A stretch of DNA of 64,000 nucleotides from SKVR01 sp037441525. Its GTDB lineage: Bacteria; Bacteroidota; Bacteroidia; Bacteroidales; UBA7960. Below, one piece after another: positions 19,368 to 29,186 of the stretch. Position numbers and translations under genes: made by a program. Each line of letters begins with the position of its first letter. Position 1 is the stretch's first letter. Location: NCBI GenBank assembly GCA_037441525.1, contig JBBISA010000006.1, positions 39,622-103,621 of the forward strand, written 5' to 3'. A model generated the notes under the pieces. The model ran no database searches. It was given only the letters and a program-made list of their open reading frames with translations, and was not told the DNA's origin.

Positions 19368-22223
19368 ATGACAAGAAGTATTTTTAAAGCACTAATAGTC
19401 AATGCTATATTTATATTATTGATAAGTCATATAGCCTTTGGACAAGGAGGCATAATAGAAGGAATTGTAAAAGATAAAAGAACAAAAGAAACACTGGTTG
19501 GAGCTCAGATTCTGGTAGTTGGAACAATAACAGGCACAACTACCAACCTCAATGGAGAATTCAGGTTGACCAATCTTCAACAAGAAAAAGTTAATTTGCA
19601 GATTTCCTACATATCCTACCAACCGGTTATTATTGAAGGAATTGTATTGGATCGCTCTAAAGTTATTTCCTTAACAATAGAAATGGAAGACTTGGTGCAG
19701 CAATTAGAAGGAGTAACCGTAACTGCCCGAAGGAGCAATTACACTGATGTTTCTTTGATTGCATCGATCCGTAATAGTCAGGTTGTAACAAGTGGTATTT
19801 CTGCCCAGCAGATTAGTCGTTCGCAAGATAGTGATGCAGCTCAGGTTGTAAGAAGAATACCCGGCATAACGGTTATAGACGATCGATTTATTGTAGTAAG
19901 GGGTTTAAGTGAAAGATATAATTCCACCTTTTTACATAATACTATTGCCCCAAGTATGGAAGCTGATGTGAGATCGTTCTCCTTCGATATGATACCAAGT
20001 TCACAAATTGAGCAACTTTTGGTATTTAAAAGTCCATCACCAGATTTGCCAGCCGATTTTGCAGGGGGAGCAATTAAAGTTTTTACTAAATCTATTCCTG
20101 ACAAGAGTGGTTTTGAAATATCATATTCAAGCCAATACAACGATGGTACAAGTTTTAAACCGTTTTATATAACTGAGCGTCCAACGAATTCATGGCTTGG
20201 ACTTGGGTCAGATTATTTTTCACTGCCAGATGATTTCCCTAACGATCTTAGAGTAATCACCAACAACCCGGAACGTTTGCAGCAGGTTGGGCGATCTTTG
20301 AAAAATAATTGGGTTGCCCAGGAAAATACAGCATCCCTAAACCATAGCGGATCATTAACCGGAGCCCTGAGATTATCATTGAGAAATATACAAATTGGTA
20401 ATATTACGACCCTTTCCTATAGTAACAGCAACTCTACCAATACTACTCTAAGAGCCGATTACAACGCATTTAACAGACAGCAAAATGTTAGCCTGCCCAT
20501 TTATTTATTTGAGGATTCAAAATACAGTAATTCAATAAAAATTGGAATCATTCATAACTGGGGTATTATTTTTAATGAAAAACACTCCATTGATTTTATC
20601 AACCTTTTTAACAACATCGGCAATTATAGCTACACCAACCGGCTCGGAGATCATATTGATTTTGGCTTTAATATGAATAATCATGCCTTTCAACAAGTTT
20701 TCAGAGGATTATATTCAGGGCAGCTAACCGGAAAACATGAGATTTTCCCGGGTACCAAAGTTGATTGGACTTATGGCCAGACCTATTCATTCCGCGATAT
20801 GCCCGACTACAAACAATATAGAAGTGAGAAACCTATTAATGATAAGGATGGCGATATTTATTATATTTATGTACCCATTGGAGGAGCTCAACCTTATTTC
20901 ATGGGAAGGTTCTACTCTAATATGACTGAAGATGGGAATACCCTTGCATTCAACATTAGTCAGAAGATTACCATTAATAAAACCTGGGAAAACAATCCTG
21001 AAATCAAGGCAGGTATTTTTTCAAATTACCTTCAAAGAGATTTTCGCGCAAGAAACATTGGCTACACCCAATCCGTAGGATTTGATCAGGGTTTAAGAAT
21101 GGTAACAATTGATTCTCTGTTTAATCCGGTTCATATCAACAATTATGGTGGATTTAAAATTGATGAGCAATCAAATCCCAATGACTCTTACGATGTCAAT
21201 AACAGACTTTTTGCTTGGTATGTGATGGTAAATATCCCGTTGAGTAAAAAATTTAATATAAGTGGAGGTGTTCGGATTGAAGATAATCTTCGTAAATTAA
21301 ACAGTGCAACAACTGCTGGTCCTATTAACCCCATTTACGATGACTATAACGTTCTTCCATCTGTAAATGCAACTTATAATTTTACCGAGAAGTTCCTCGT
21401 AAGAGCAGGTTTTGGTAAAACCCTAAACAGGCCTGAGTTCAGAGAACAGGCTCCATTTGGTTTCTTCGACTTTGACAACAACTGGGTTATTACCGGAAAC
21501 CGGTTTTTAAGGTCGGCCGAAATAGACAATTACGATTTGCGGTTGGAATATTATCCATCAATTTCTGAAGTTATATCATTAGCCGGGTTCTATAAATCCT
21601 TTACAAATGCAATTGAGCGCTCAATGTTGCCAGGTGCCGGTTCAGGGGGGTCTAAAAACTTTTCTTTCAGTAATGCTGATAAAGCTATAGTGTATGGGTC
21701 GGAACTTGAGATTAGGAAATCATTTTTAGGCCTTTCTGGTGTTAAGTTTATCGATGATCTGTCGATTTATTTGAACGCAGCGCTCATCTATACCGAAGTA
21801 GAAATTGGGAGTGGCACGCTCTCGGGTGGGAGAGATACCGACCCACGACAGCTTCAGGGCCAATCACCATATATGCTAAACATTGGATTGTATTATAATA
21901 ATATTAAATCAAACCTGGAAGTAAATCTATTGTATAACATTATAGGGAAACGGATTTTCAGCGGAGGATTCAGAGAAAGTGATATGACTGTTTCTTATCC
22001 TGATATTTATGAGATGCCCAGGAACTATATTGATCTCAGTATATCGAAAAGGATCACTAAAAATCTCAATTTCAGAATGAAAATCGAAGATATGCTCAAT
22101 GAACCTATTGTTTTCCTGCAAGATGGTAATCAGGATAAAACTTTTAATAAAGACAATGACCAACGATTAAGATACAATCGACCAGGTTCCGCTATAAAAA
22201 TGGGCTTGGTTTTTAAGATGTAA
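19368..22223 (+). CDS. TonB-dependent receptor with carboxypeptidase-like N-terminal domain
   Basis: 951 residues: signal peptide (1 to about 25, ending IAFGQ), a CarboxypepD-regulatory-like domain at about 28-115 (VKDKRTKETLVGAQILVVGT, GTTTNLNGEFRL), a plug domain at about 130-240 (VVRRIPGITVIDDRFIVVRGLSERYN), then a 22-strand-type barrel that ends GSAIKMGLVFKM with the usual terminal aromatic. It would import a TonB-energised ligand across the outer membrane. There is no SusD partner; the divergent beta-helix lipoprotein takes that position. Base use is more AT-rich than in the dcw genes. Confidence 0.9.
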   Translation: MTRSIFKALIVNAIFILLISHIAFGQGGIIEGIVKDKRTKETLVGAQILVVGTITGTTTNLNGEFRLTNLQQEKVNLQISYISYQPVIIEGIVLDRSKVISLTIEMEDLVQQLEGVTVTARRSNYTDVSLIASIRNSQVVTSGISAQQISRSQDSDAAQVVRRIPGITVIDDRFIVVRGLSERYNSTFLHNTIAPSMEADVRSFSFDMIPSSQIEQLLVFKSPSPDLPADFAGGAIKVFTKSIPDKSGFEISYSSQYNDGTSFKPFYITERPTNSWLGLGSDYFSLPDDFPNDLRVITNNPERLQQVGRSLKNNWVAQENTASLNHSGSLTGALRLSLRNIQIGNITTLSYSNSNSTNTTLRADYNAFNRQQNVSLPIYLFEDSKYSNSIKIGIIHNWGIIFNEKHSIDFINLFNNIGNYSYTNRLGDHIDFGFNMNNHAFQQVFRGLYSGQLTGKHEIFPGTKVDWTYGQTYSFRDMPDYKQYRSEKPINDKDGDIYYIYVPIGGAQPYFMGRFYSNMTEDGNTLAFNISQKITINKTWENNPEIKAGIFSNYLQRDFRARNIGYTQSVGFDQGLRMVTIDSLFNPVHINNYGGFKIDEQSNPNDSYDVNNRLFAWYVMVNIPLSKKFNISGGVRIEDNLRKLNSATTAGPINPIYDDYNVLPSVNATYNFTEKFLVRAGFGKTLNRPEFREQAPFGFFDFDNNWVITGNRFLRSAEIDNYDLRLEYYPSISEVISLAGFYKSFTNAIERSMLPGAGSGGSKNFSFSNADKAIVYGSELEIRKSFLGLSGVKFIDDLSIYLNAALIYTEVEIGSGTLSGGRDTDPRQLQGQSPYMLNIGLYYNNIKSNLEVNLLYNIIGKRIFSGGFRESDMTVSYPDIYEMPRNYIDLSISKRITKNLNFRMKIEDMLNEPIVFLQDGNQDKTFNKDNDQRLRYNRPGSAIKMGLVFKM

Positions 22224-22602
22224 TACTTTATTTCCGGCTCAACAGGAGCATCAACAATTGATTTGATTTATTTAATACCTATTAAGCCGATATTCATTCT
22301 TAAAAACGTAATAAGAAAAAATTACAGCATAAGTTATTGATTAACTCATGCTGTAATTTTTATATTAATTACGAAACCCACTTGTTTTTGCAAGACACAA
22401 ACACCGATGAGAATAAGTTTTAGAACATGTGTGGTTCTCCCGTATTAGCGGGAGACCTTAACTTAAAAATAAATTATTTACGGATGAAAAGTATGATTAT
22501 CTTTCAGAAGTTTTTGCATGTTTCATTGGCTAAAATTGGGTTTAGGTCTGGGTCAATTATAACTTACTTTAAATTTATTGCTAAACCTTGTTTAATAATT
22601 CC
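22224..22602. other. Intergenic region between convergent genes
   Basis: 379 nt with a terminator (22316-22362) and a second GC hairpin at 22432-22456 without a T run. No credible gene. Confidence 0.6.
22316..22362 (+). terminator. Bidirectional terminator after the TonB receptor gene
   Basis: AAAAATTACAGCAT and ATGCTGTAATTTTT form a long stem around a smaller AGTTA/TAACT stem. A- and T-tracts on both sides let it serve the receptor gene and possibly the convergent TPR gene. Confidence 0.85.
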
Positions 22603-23358
22603 CTATTCGTTCAACTCAAATTCCTCTATTTCATCATCATCGCTGCGATTGGCGTCCTCATCTAAATCGTATTCATCTGTCTCTGCTTCTTCATCTGATG
22701 AACTGCTTGCGGTCACCTTAAATATTTCGGGCTCGAGGGCAAGGATTTTCTTTAATTCCTTTCCTCCTTCATCTTTTTTTCCGGTTTCCATCAATACCTC
22801 GGCTTTCAATAACAAGGCCAGTATCGATTTAGGATTGAATTTAAGGGCTATGTTGGCAAATTCAAAGGCAGCTTTTTGCTCTTTGTTAAAATAGGCTGCA
22901 AGCGCTTTACCAACCCATGCTTCGTAGCATTTATTATCCATATCAACGCACTTTTCGAAGCATTGCGCAGCTCTTTTGTATTCCTTGGAAGCAAGGAAAG
23001 TTCCTCCCATATCGTAATACAGATCGTGCCTGTCACCAGCTATTTCAATAGCTTTTTCAAGGTTTTCAATAGCCATTTCGTAATCTTCGTCGCCTCCATA
23101 GCACATAGCTCTTGTATGGTAGTATTTATAATCGTCGGGATCGAGTTCTATAAGTTTATCAAGATGCTCAATGGCCAAGGAAAAATCTTTTTTTCTGAGA
23201 CTACACGCTGCCTGTCCATAAAGAGCCTCTTTATAGCTGCCATCGTCATCTGCAATTCCGGAAAACAATTCTTCGGCCCCGTCAAAATCTTTTTTTTCAA
23301 ACTTTTTCCATGCCATTTCAAGGGCCTTATCTGTTTCAAGATTAGCTGGTTTCTTCAT
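22603..23358 (-). CDS. TPR-repeat protein with acidic C-terminus
   Basis: 251 residues. Tandem 34-residue tetratricopeptide units are visible from about residue 10 to 200 (YKEALYGQAACSLRKKDF, YYHTRAMCYGGDEDYEMAIE, YKRAAQCFEKCVDMDNKCYE). The last 40 or so residues are almost all Asp, Glu and Ser. There is no signal peptide, so it is probably a cytoplasmic scaffold; its partner is unknown. The ATG at 23358 is preferred over an upstream TTG at 23370, which would overlap a promoter-like CACCTTTG. Confidence 0.85.
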   Translation of the reverse strand: MKKPANLETDKALEMAWKKFEKKDFDGAEELFSGIADDDGSYKEALYGQAACSLRKKDFSLAIEHLDKLIELDPDDYKYYHTRAMCYGGDEDYEMAIENLEKAIEIAGDRHDLYYDMGGTFLASKEYKRAAQCFEKCVDMDNKCYEAWVGKALAAYFNKEQKAAFEFANIALKFNPKSILALLLKAEVLMETGKKDEGGKELKKILALEPEIFKVTASSSSDEEAETDEYDLDEDANRSDDDEIEEFELNE

Positions 23359-24125
23359 AGGTATCGTCAAAGGTGTCGCAATAATTTATGGCGGCTAAAT
23401 TATAAAAACGAAGCATTATAAAAAATTTTTTTTCATTTGTCGCTTTTCAATCAGAATATATCTTCGGGCTTCTGAAATTTTTGCATCATGCTTATAATTC
23501 AGTAATTTGGGATAGAAAAATTGTCGGGCGTTGATGAATTGAACCTTTTTGGAAAGCAAAAATGATTCATTAAAATCGTTTAATAATGCAAGATTGCGCA
23601 AAATTTGGGTTTTATTTACTCCCCATTTTTATTTTTCCGGTATTGTTTAATATTAAGTTACATGCTTCTTTGCGGTGAGTTAATTTTTTTAGAAACAATC
23701 CTGCTTAAAGCAATCTCGCCTCATGGCATTGTTGGTGGCCATAGTAGTGTTTAAGCTTTGGATGCAATTGTGAATAGTATTGTATACTGCAAACCTAAGA
23801 AGCTTCCCGGAGTAATCCGGCTTTTTGGAATGTTTTAGCGGTAAAGTTATTGCAGGGCATTGGTTATATTTTATTGAATGGATGTAAGCAAACATTCAAT
23901 TATTTTTTCCTGAATGATCATCTTGCGTTTGATAGGATATGATTATATTTTTTTGTGGCTGACTTCCTTTATTTGTTTCAGAGTAGCATTATTACCGCAA
24001 AGGGTGCAAAATAATATAGCTTTTCAGAGCTCAATGAAAACCTTTTATTTGGATTGCTCAAAATTTATTTTAATTTCGTGACTTATAAAATAGTGAATGT
24101 AATTACTTGTTTAACATTAAATCTT
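23359..24125. other. Long AT-rich gene-poor region
   Basis: About 767 nt upstream of both a - strand and a + strand gene. It holds only short open frames on the - strand (61 and 68 codons) with no recognisable family or start signal. One TAnnTTTG match occurs on the - strand at 23790-23797. I see no RNA gene. Confidence 0.5.
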
Positions 24126-25271
24126 ATGAGGTATAAGGTTGCTTATCTAACATCAAAGAATCCTGCCGACAGGACCGTTTCATCGGGGGTTTATTTTTAC
24201 CAATCAGAAGCAATTGAGAAACATATTGGTGAAGTATTTTTTCTTGGGCCGGTTAATAATTGGCTTATTGATTCTATAAAACTTTTTGCGAGATTGTTAA
24301 ATAAGTTTTTTGGGATTAATTACAAAGCAACCCACAATATCATTGTTTCTAAAATCTACGGACAAGTTTTTACCAAACTAATAAGGAAAATTGATGCTGA
24401 TGTAGTTTTTGCGGAGAAGGCATCGGTCGAACTTGCATATTTAAAAACCAGTATTCCTATTATTTATTCAACCGATGCTACCTTCAAATCTCTGTTGAAT
24501 TATTATCCGGATTTTTCTGATTTATTGAAACATTGTGTTTATTGGGGAAATAACATAGAGCAAAAGGCAATTGACAAAGCCAGAATAGTGATATGTGCAT
24601 CGAAATGGGCGGCTGAATCGGTGATTAAAGAATACAACGGAAAAAGAGAAAAAGTGTACGTTTTGCCACGGGGGGCAAATATCGACAGGCCAGATGTTAT
24701 AAAAGTGTCAAGAAAGAAAGATACAGACAATGTCAGCCTGTTATTTATTGGACGAGACTGGAAACGCAAAGGCTTTGATATTGCGTGCAACGTTGTTAGG
24801 TATCTTAATTTAAAAGGATATAGCGCAAAATTAACCGCTATTGGCGTGAAACCGGTAAATGATTTTATGGATAATAACATTGAATATTTACCATTTTTGA
24901 ATAAGAATATACCTGAATCCAGAGAAAAATTTCAGAAACTCATGGTAGATTCAGATTTTTTGCTGATGCCTACCCGGGCCGAATGTTTGGGTATAACTTT
25001 TTGCGAGGCGTCTGCTTATGGATTGCCGGTTTTGACCTCAAATACCGGTGGAGTTTCTGAAATTGTAATAAATGGGTTGAATGGATATGCGTTGGATTAT
25101 GATGCTTCGTTTGAAGAATATGGAGATTTGATTATTTCATTGGTAAGCGATATTGAAAAATATAATTCATTGGTTGATGGTGCTCACACTTTATATAATG
25201 AAAAGTTAAACTGGGATGAATGGGGAAAATCTCTGCATAGAATCATTGTTGATAATATTAAAGAGAATTGA
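24126..25271 (+). CDS. GT-B glycosyltransferase (GT4-like)
   Basis: 381 residues of a two-domain GT-B transferase. The C-terminal half shows the GT4 donor-binding pattern: LLFIGRDWKRKGFDIA, then PTRAECLGITFCEASAYGLPVLTSNTGGVSEIV with the conserved Glu residues. The N-terminal acceptor domain is divergent. The acceptor is unknown; an exopolysaccharide or lipid-linked glycan is plausible because an amidotransferase of the kind found in polysaccharide loci follows. The ATG at 24126 (MRYKVAYLTSK) is preferred to the upstream TTG at 24054. Codon use is clearly AT-rich compared with most of the window, which may mean transfer. Confidence 0.85.
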   Translation: MRYKVAYLTSKNPADRTVSSGVYFYQSEAIEKHIGEVFFLGPVNNWLIDSIKLFARLLNKFFGINYKATHNIIVSKIYGQVFTKLIRKIDADVVFAEKASVELAYLKTSIPIIYSTDATFKSLLNYYPDFSDLLKHCVYWGNNIEQKAIDKARIVICASKWAAESVIKEYNGKREKVYVLPRGANIDRPDVIKVSRKKDTDNVSLLFIGRDWKRKGFDIACNVVRYLNLKGYSAKLTAIGVKPVNDFMDNNIEYLPFLNKNIPESREKFQKLMVDSDFLLMPTRAECLGITFCEASAYGLPVLTSNTGGVSEIVINGLNGYALDYDASFEEYGDLIISLVSDIEKYNSLVDGAHTLYNEKLNWDEWGKSLHRIIVDNIKEN

Positions 25272-25656
25272 ATATTCAGTTTAGGCTTGCAACAATTCAG
25301 ATTCAATCAATATGTTCCTAAAAGAAGATTATTTTACCATAATTTCCTATGCAATATAACAGGTGTTAATGACAAGAAGTATCTATACAGTATGGATGTA
25401 AATGCAGAAATCTTTTGTGCGTAATTATCTGCACTGTATTAATGATGGTTATCCGGGGCGGAAAAATTGCTTTATCAGGCAGAATTAATATCAAACAATC
25501 CTACCGAGCCTTAACAGGCAGCAATAAAAAATTTTGCCGGGTTTTGCAGTCGATAAGATCACATAACTTCTTTTGCCCTGGGCAATAGAGCCCGAAAATT
25601 TTTATTTTCAGCGGTAAAAGTTGCCGATTTCTTATTTTTACACCTTAATTTTCTTT
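25272..25656. other. Intergenic region before the amidotransferase gene
   Basis: 385 nt without a gene. It contains a 17-nt copy of the start region of the TonB receptor gene (25366-25382) and an AAATTTTG box (25529-25536), one base off the TAnnTTTG consensus, that may serve the next gene. Confidence 0.5.
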
Positions 25657-27519
25657 ATGTGCGGCATTACAGGAATTGTAGATTTTAAAGGTGTATCGGG
25701 CCAAACGGTTGGCAGAGCAATGGAACTGATGGCTCACCGGGGCCCCGACGCTCAGGGAGTATTTTATGGCGAACACTGCATACTGGGGCATTTGAGATTA
25801 AGCATTCTTGACCTTTCCGAATCGGCCAATCAACCAATGTATTCCCATTGCGGGCGATATATAATGGTTTATAATGGTGAGATTTTTAATTTCAGAGAAA
25901 TAACAGACGAGATAAAACTGGCAAATCCAGCTTTTCATGCCAAAACAAATTCCGATTCGGAGATTATTCTTGAAGCATTTGCCCTTTGGGGAAAGGATTT
26001 TGTGCAGAGGCTTAATGGCATGTTTGCCATCGCTATCTGGGACAAACACCTTGAGTGTCTGTCTCTGTTGAGAGACAGGGTGGGGATAAAGCCTCTTTAT
26101 TATTATTTGCACAAGGGAGTATTAGCGTTTTCCTCGGAACTGAAGGGGCTGGCAGGAAATAATAGTATAAAGGAAACACTTTCTATCGACCCGGTTGCCA
26201 TCAATCAGTTTCTTCATCTTGGATTTATTCCTGCGCCAGCAAGTATTTACAAAGAAATAAAGAAGTTGCCTCCCGGATTTATGGGCACATTCTCCAGGAG
26301 TGGACTAACAACAGAGCAATATTGGGATATCAGATTAAAAATTAATGAAAAGCCATTGGATGATGTGGTTCGGGCAAAAGAAGAGCTCAAGGCACTCATT
26401 GAATCATCGGTAAGATACAGGATGATTTCGGATGTACCCCTGGGAACGTTCCTGAGCGGAGGAATTGATTCAAGCCTGGTAACCGCAGTTGCTCAAAGTG
26501 TTCATTCAGAGCCGGTAAATACATTTAATATTGGATTTTGGGAAAAGGGTTTTGATGAGTCAGCATACGCATCGGCGGTTGCAAATTACCTGGGCACCCG
26601 GCATCATAACTTTCAGGTTACCGAAAAAGATGCCCTTGAGTGGATGCCACGCCTGAATGATATTTACGATGAGCCCTTTGCTGATTCATCGGCCATTCCC
26701 ACCCTATTGGTTTCACGGATGGCCCGGCAGCAGGTTACGGTAACACTTTCGGGCGATGGCGGCGATGAGCTGTTTATGGGTTATGGGGCTTATAAATGGG
26801 CCGAAAGGCTTCAATCTCCATGGATAAAGGCAATGGGAGGCTTTCTGGCTTTTCTGGTCGAACATGGGCCTGGCAAATACAGACGTGCAGCACCTTTGTT
26901 TAATAAAATTGACCCGGAGCTCTTAAAGAGCCATATTTTTTCGCAGGAGCAATATCTTTTCTCCCGCAAACTGGCTCACCAGGCGCTTAATCGGAATTAT
27001 CACGATGGATTTTCGCTGGATGAAAATTTCAGCACACTATCCCGAAAACTTACTGCATCAGAGCAGCAGGCTATGTTCGATTTTCTTTATTACCTGCCCG
27101 ACGATCTGCTTGTAAAAGTTGACAGGGCAAGTATGTTTTTTGCCCTTGAAACCAGGGTGCCCTTGCTCGACTACCGCATAGTGGAATGGGCTATGAACCT
27201 TTCGCCCAAACTGAAAATGCAGCATGGCGATTCGAAATGGTTATTAAAGCAGATATTATTCGATTATGTGCCTGCCTCTTATTTTAACCGGCCTAAACGA
27301 GGATTTGCCATACCACTCCAAAAGTGGCTGCAAAAAGAACTTGGCGGTTTTGTTCAGGATTTTCTGAACCTTGATTCAATTAATAAATCAGGTATTTTAA
27401 ATCCGGTTTTCGTTAACCGGTTGCTCGACGATTTTTATAAAAAAGGACATTTGTGGCAATATAATAAAATATGGCAACTCTTAGTATTGCAAAAGTGGCT
27501 CCTCGAAAATCAGAGTTAA
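25657..27519 (+). CDS. asnB: Asparagine synthase (glutamine-hydrolysing) family protein
   Basis: 620 residues with two domains: an N-terminal Ntn glutaminase with the nucleophile Cys2 (start MCGITGIVDF, then the MAHRGPDAQG segment) and a C-terminal ATP-pyrophosphatase synthetase with the PP-loop LSGGIDSSLV near residue 266. Cys2 decides the start: the ATG at 25657, not the upstream in-frame TTG at 25621. The enzyme converts aspartate to asparagine with glutamine and ATP, or in polysaccharide loci amidates another carboxylate. The neighbouring glycosyltransferases make the second option possible. Confidence 0.92.
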   Translation: MCGITGIVDFKGVSGQTVGRAMELMAHRGPDAQGVFYGEHCILGHLRLSILDLSESANQPMYSHCGRYIMVYNGEIFNFREITDEIKLANPAFHAKTNSDSEIILEAFALWGKDFVQRLNGMFAIAIWDKHLECLSLLRDRVGIKPLYYYLHKGVLAFSSELKGLAGNNSIKETLSIDPVAINQFLHLGFIPAPASIYKEIKKLPPGFMGTFSRSGLTTEQYWDIRLKINEKPLDDVVRAKEELKALIESSVRYRMISDVPLGTFLSGGIDSSLVTAVAQSVHSEPVNTFNIGFWEKGFDESAYASAVANYLGTRHHNFQVTEKDALEWMPRLNDIYDEPFADSSAIPTLLVSRMARQQVTVTLSGDGGDELFMGYGAYKWAERLQSPWIKAMGGFLAFLVEHGPGKYRRAAPLFNKIDPELLKSHIFSQEQYLFSRKLAHQALNRNYHDGFSLDENFSTLSRKLTASEQQAMFDFLYYLPDDLLVKVDRASMFFALETRVPLLDYRIVEWAMNLSPKLKMQHGDSKWLLKQILFDYVPASYFNRPKRGFAIPLQKWLQKELGGFVQDFLNLDSINKSGILNPVFVNRLLDDFYKKGHLWQYNKIWQLLVLQKWLLENQS

Positions 27520-27574
27520 GAAACAAGTAACCAAACTTTAATCTGCCCTTAACAAACACCCTTTGGGTAAAGAG

Positions 27575-27582
27575 TAATTTTG
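27575..27582 (+). promoter_or_regulatory. -7 box inside the asnB-glycosyltransferase gap
   Basis: TAATTTTG is an exact TAnnTTTG match, 56 nt after the asnB stop. A transcript from it would meet the terminator at 27650-27681 after roughly 90 nt. No -33 TTG at the usual spacing. Confidence 0.35.
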
Positions 27583-27649
27583 AGCTATAGTTTGGAATCA
27601 GGGTTTATTTAGAACTATTCATTCCTTTCTAATGTTGTGTTTTTGGAAT

Positions 27650-27681
27650 AAAGCCGGGGGCCGCCTTCCCCGGCTTTTTTT
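27650..27681 (+). terminator. Strong intrinsic terminator
   Basis: AAAGCCGGGG (27650-27659), an 8-nt loop and CCCCGGCTTT (27668-27677) followed by more T. It lies 130 nt after asnB and 30 nt before the next gene. Confidence 0.9.
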
Positions 27682-27710
27682 GAAACCAATATAATTAAGG
27701 ATTTATTTAG

Positions 27711-29075
27711 ATGAAAATGCATCAGACAGAAAGATCACCTATAAAAAATAACCCTTCAATTGCAGGGAATGATAAATCACTTGATGTATGGCTTGTAAGT
27801 GCAACCATGGGCTATGGACACCTGAGGGCCGCATTTCCCTTTGCCCAATTTGCCAACCAAGGTCTTGTAAATGTTGGAGACAATCCTGGCACACCGCAGT
27901 CAGAGAAAAGACTGTGGAAAAGAATGTTGTATTTTTATGAGTTGCTCTCACGCGCCAAAGGAATTCCAATTATAGGTAAGCCGCTATTTAACGTTCTCGA
28001 TTTTTTTCTCCGCATCCCATCCTATTATCCAAAGCGCGATTTATCCAGAGCAACCTTTCAGGTGAAAATGTTGGTATCGAGCATAAAAAAAGGACTTTGC
28101 CGAGGGATGTTGGAAAAGATTATTGAAAAGGAATTACCAATGCTTACAAGTTTTTATGCACCAGCCATTGCGGCCGATTTGAATGGTTTTTCGCCGGTAT
28201 ATTGTATCATTTGCGACACCGACCTTAACCGGGTTTGGGTTGCTGCAGACCCATGGGAAAGTCGTATTGAGTATTTTGCGCCAACAGGCAGAGCTGCACA
28301 GCGCCTCAAAAGTTATGGTGTTCCTGAAAGCAGGATACATCTTACAGGCTTTCCATTACCCCCCGAGATTTTGGGAACAAGAAATCTGGAAACCCTAATA
28401 AAGGACCTTGGCCAGAGGTTATATTACCTTGACCCCGCAGGAAGGTTTTGGTCGATGCATGGCAAAAGTGTGGAGTATTTTATTGGCAAAGAAAATTGTT
28501 ACTTCGATAATTCAAGGGTGCTTACTATAACTTTTGCAGTGGGAGGTGCCGGTGCACAAAAACAAACCGGGCGAAAAATTGCCATCAGCTTGCGCGAAAA
28601 ATTACTTGCAGGCGAAGTAAACCTTAATCTGATAGCTGGTATGCGAAACGATATAAACGACTATTTTCTTGATATACAGGAAGAAGTAGCATCTGATCAT
28701 ATTAAGGTTATTTATGGAAAGACCTTTGAAGAATATTATCATCGTTTTAACCAGGTATTAAGAACCACCGATATATTGTGGACCAAGCCAAGTGAGCTCT
28801 CATTTTATACTGCCCTGGGTATTCCCATTGTTATTTCACCACAAATTGGGGCACAGGAAAAAGCCAACAAAAAATGGTTAAGAGAAATTCAGGCTGGAAT
28901 CAAGCAGGAAAAGCCCGAATATACTGACCAGTGGCTATTTGACCTGTTAAAAAAAGGAAGACTGGCCGAAGCGGCTTGGTCTGGGTTCCTGAAGGCTCGA
29001 AAAATGGGATTTTACAACATTACCGATTTTCTTACTCAAGGTAGTTTCAGGCAAAACGAGGGACCATTAAGATAG
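27711..29075 (+). CDS. MGDG-synthase-like glycosyltransferase, first of a pair
   Basis: 454 residues, no recognised named function. Near residue 31 ATMGYGHLRAAFPFA resembles the GxGHxxAA signature at the N-terminus of monogalactosyldiacylglycerol (MGDG) synthases. The C-terminal domain has the GT28 donor pattern ILWTKPSELSFYTALGIPIVISP after AVGGAGAQKQTGRK. These support a GT-B fold acting on a lipid acceptor at the membrane. The middle part (residues about 75-150) is longer than in plain MGDG synthases. It starts a three-gene set with a second GT28 and a phosphoesterase. Sugar donor and acceptor are not known. Confidence 0.75.
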   Translation: MKMHQTERSPIKNNPSIAGNDKSLDVWLVSATMGYGHLRAAFPFAQFANQGLVNVGDNPGTPQSEKRLWKRMLYFYELLSRAKGIPIIGKPLFNVLDFFLRIPSYYPKRDLSRATFQVKMLVSSIKKGLCRGMLEKIIEKELPMLTSFYAPAIAADLNGFSPVYCIICDTDLNRVWVAADPWESRIEYFAPTGRAAQRLKSYGVPESRIHLTGFPLPPEILGTRNLETLIKDLGQRLYYLDPAGRFWSMHGKSVEYFIGKENCYFDNSRVLTITFAVGGAGAQKQTGRKIAISLREKLLAGEVNLNLIAGMRNDINDYFLDIQEEVASDHIKVIYGKTFEEYYHRFNQVLRTTDILWTKPSELSFYTALGIPIVISPQIGAQEKANKKWLREIQAGIKQEKPEYTDQWLFDLLKKGRLAEAAWSGFLKARKMGFYNITDFLTQGSFRQNEGPLR

Positions 29076-29186
29076 TTCCTTGCCAATGGTAACAATATAA
29101 ACACAACGTTAATGCAAAAGTAAACAAGGCTTTAAATGTCATTAACATTCGGGCGGTACCTTGTATCCCATAACCTACTCAATGTT

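Noticed and set aside
22427..23421. Two + strand open frames of 155 and 181 codons opposite the TPR gene
   Set aside because: They are antisense to clear TPR repeats, have no recognisable family and show the low-complexity Ser/Phe pattern of a shadow frame.
23416..23895. Short - strand open frames of 61 and 68 codons in the long gap
   Set aside because: No family, no signal peptide or start support, and AT-rich composition makes such frames likely by chance.
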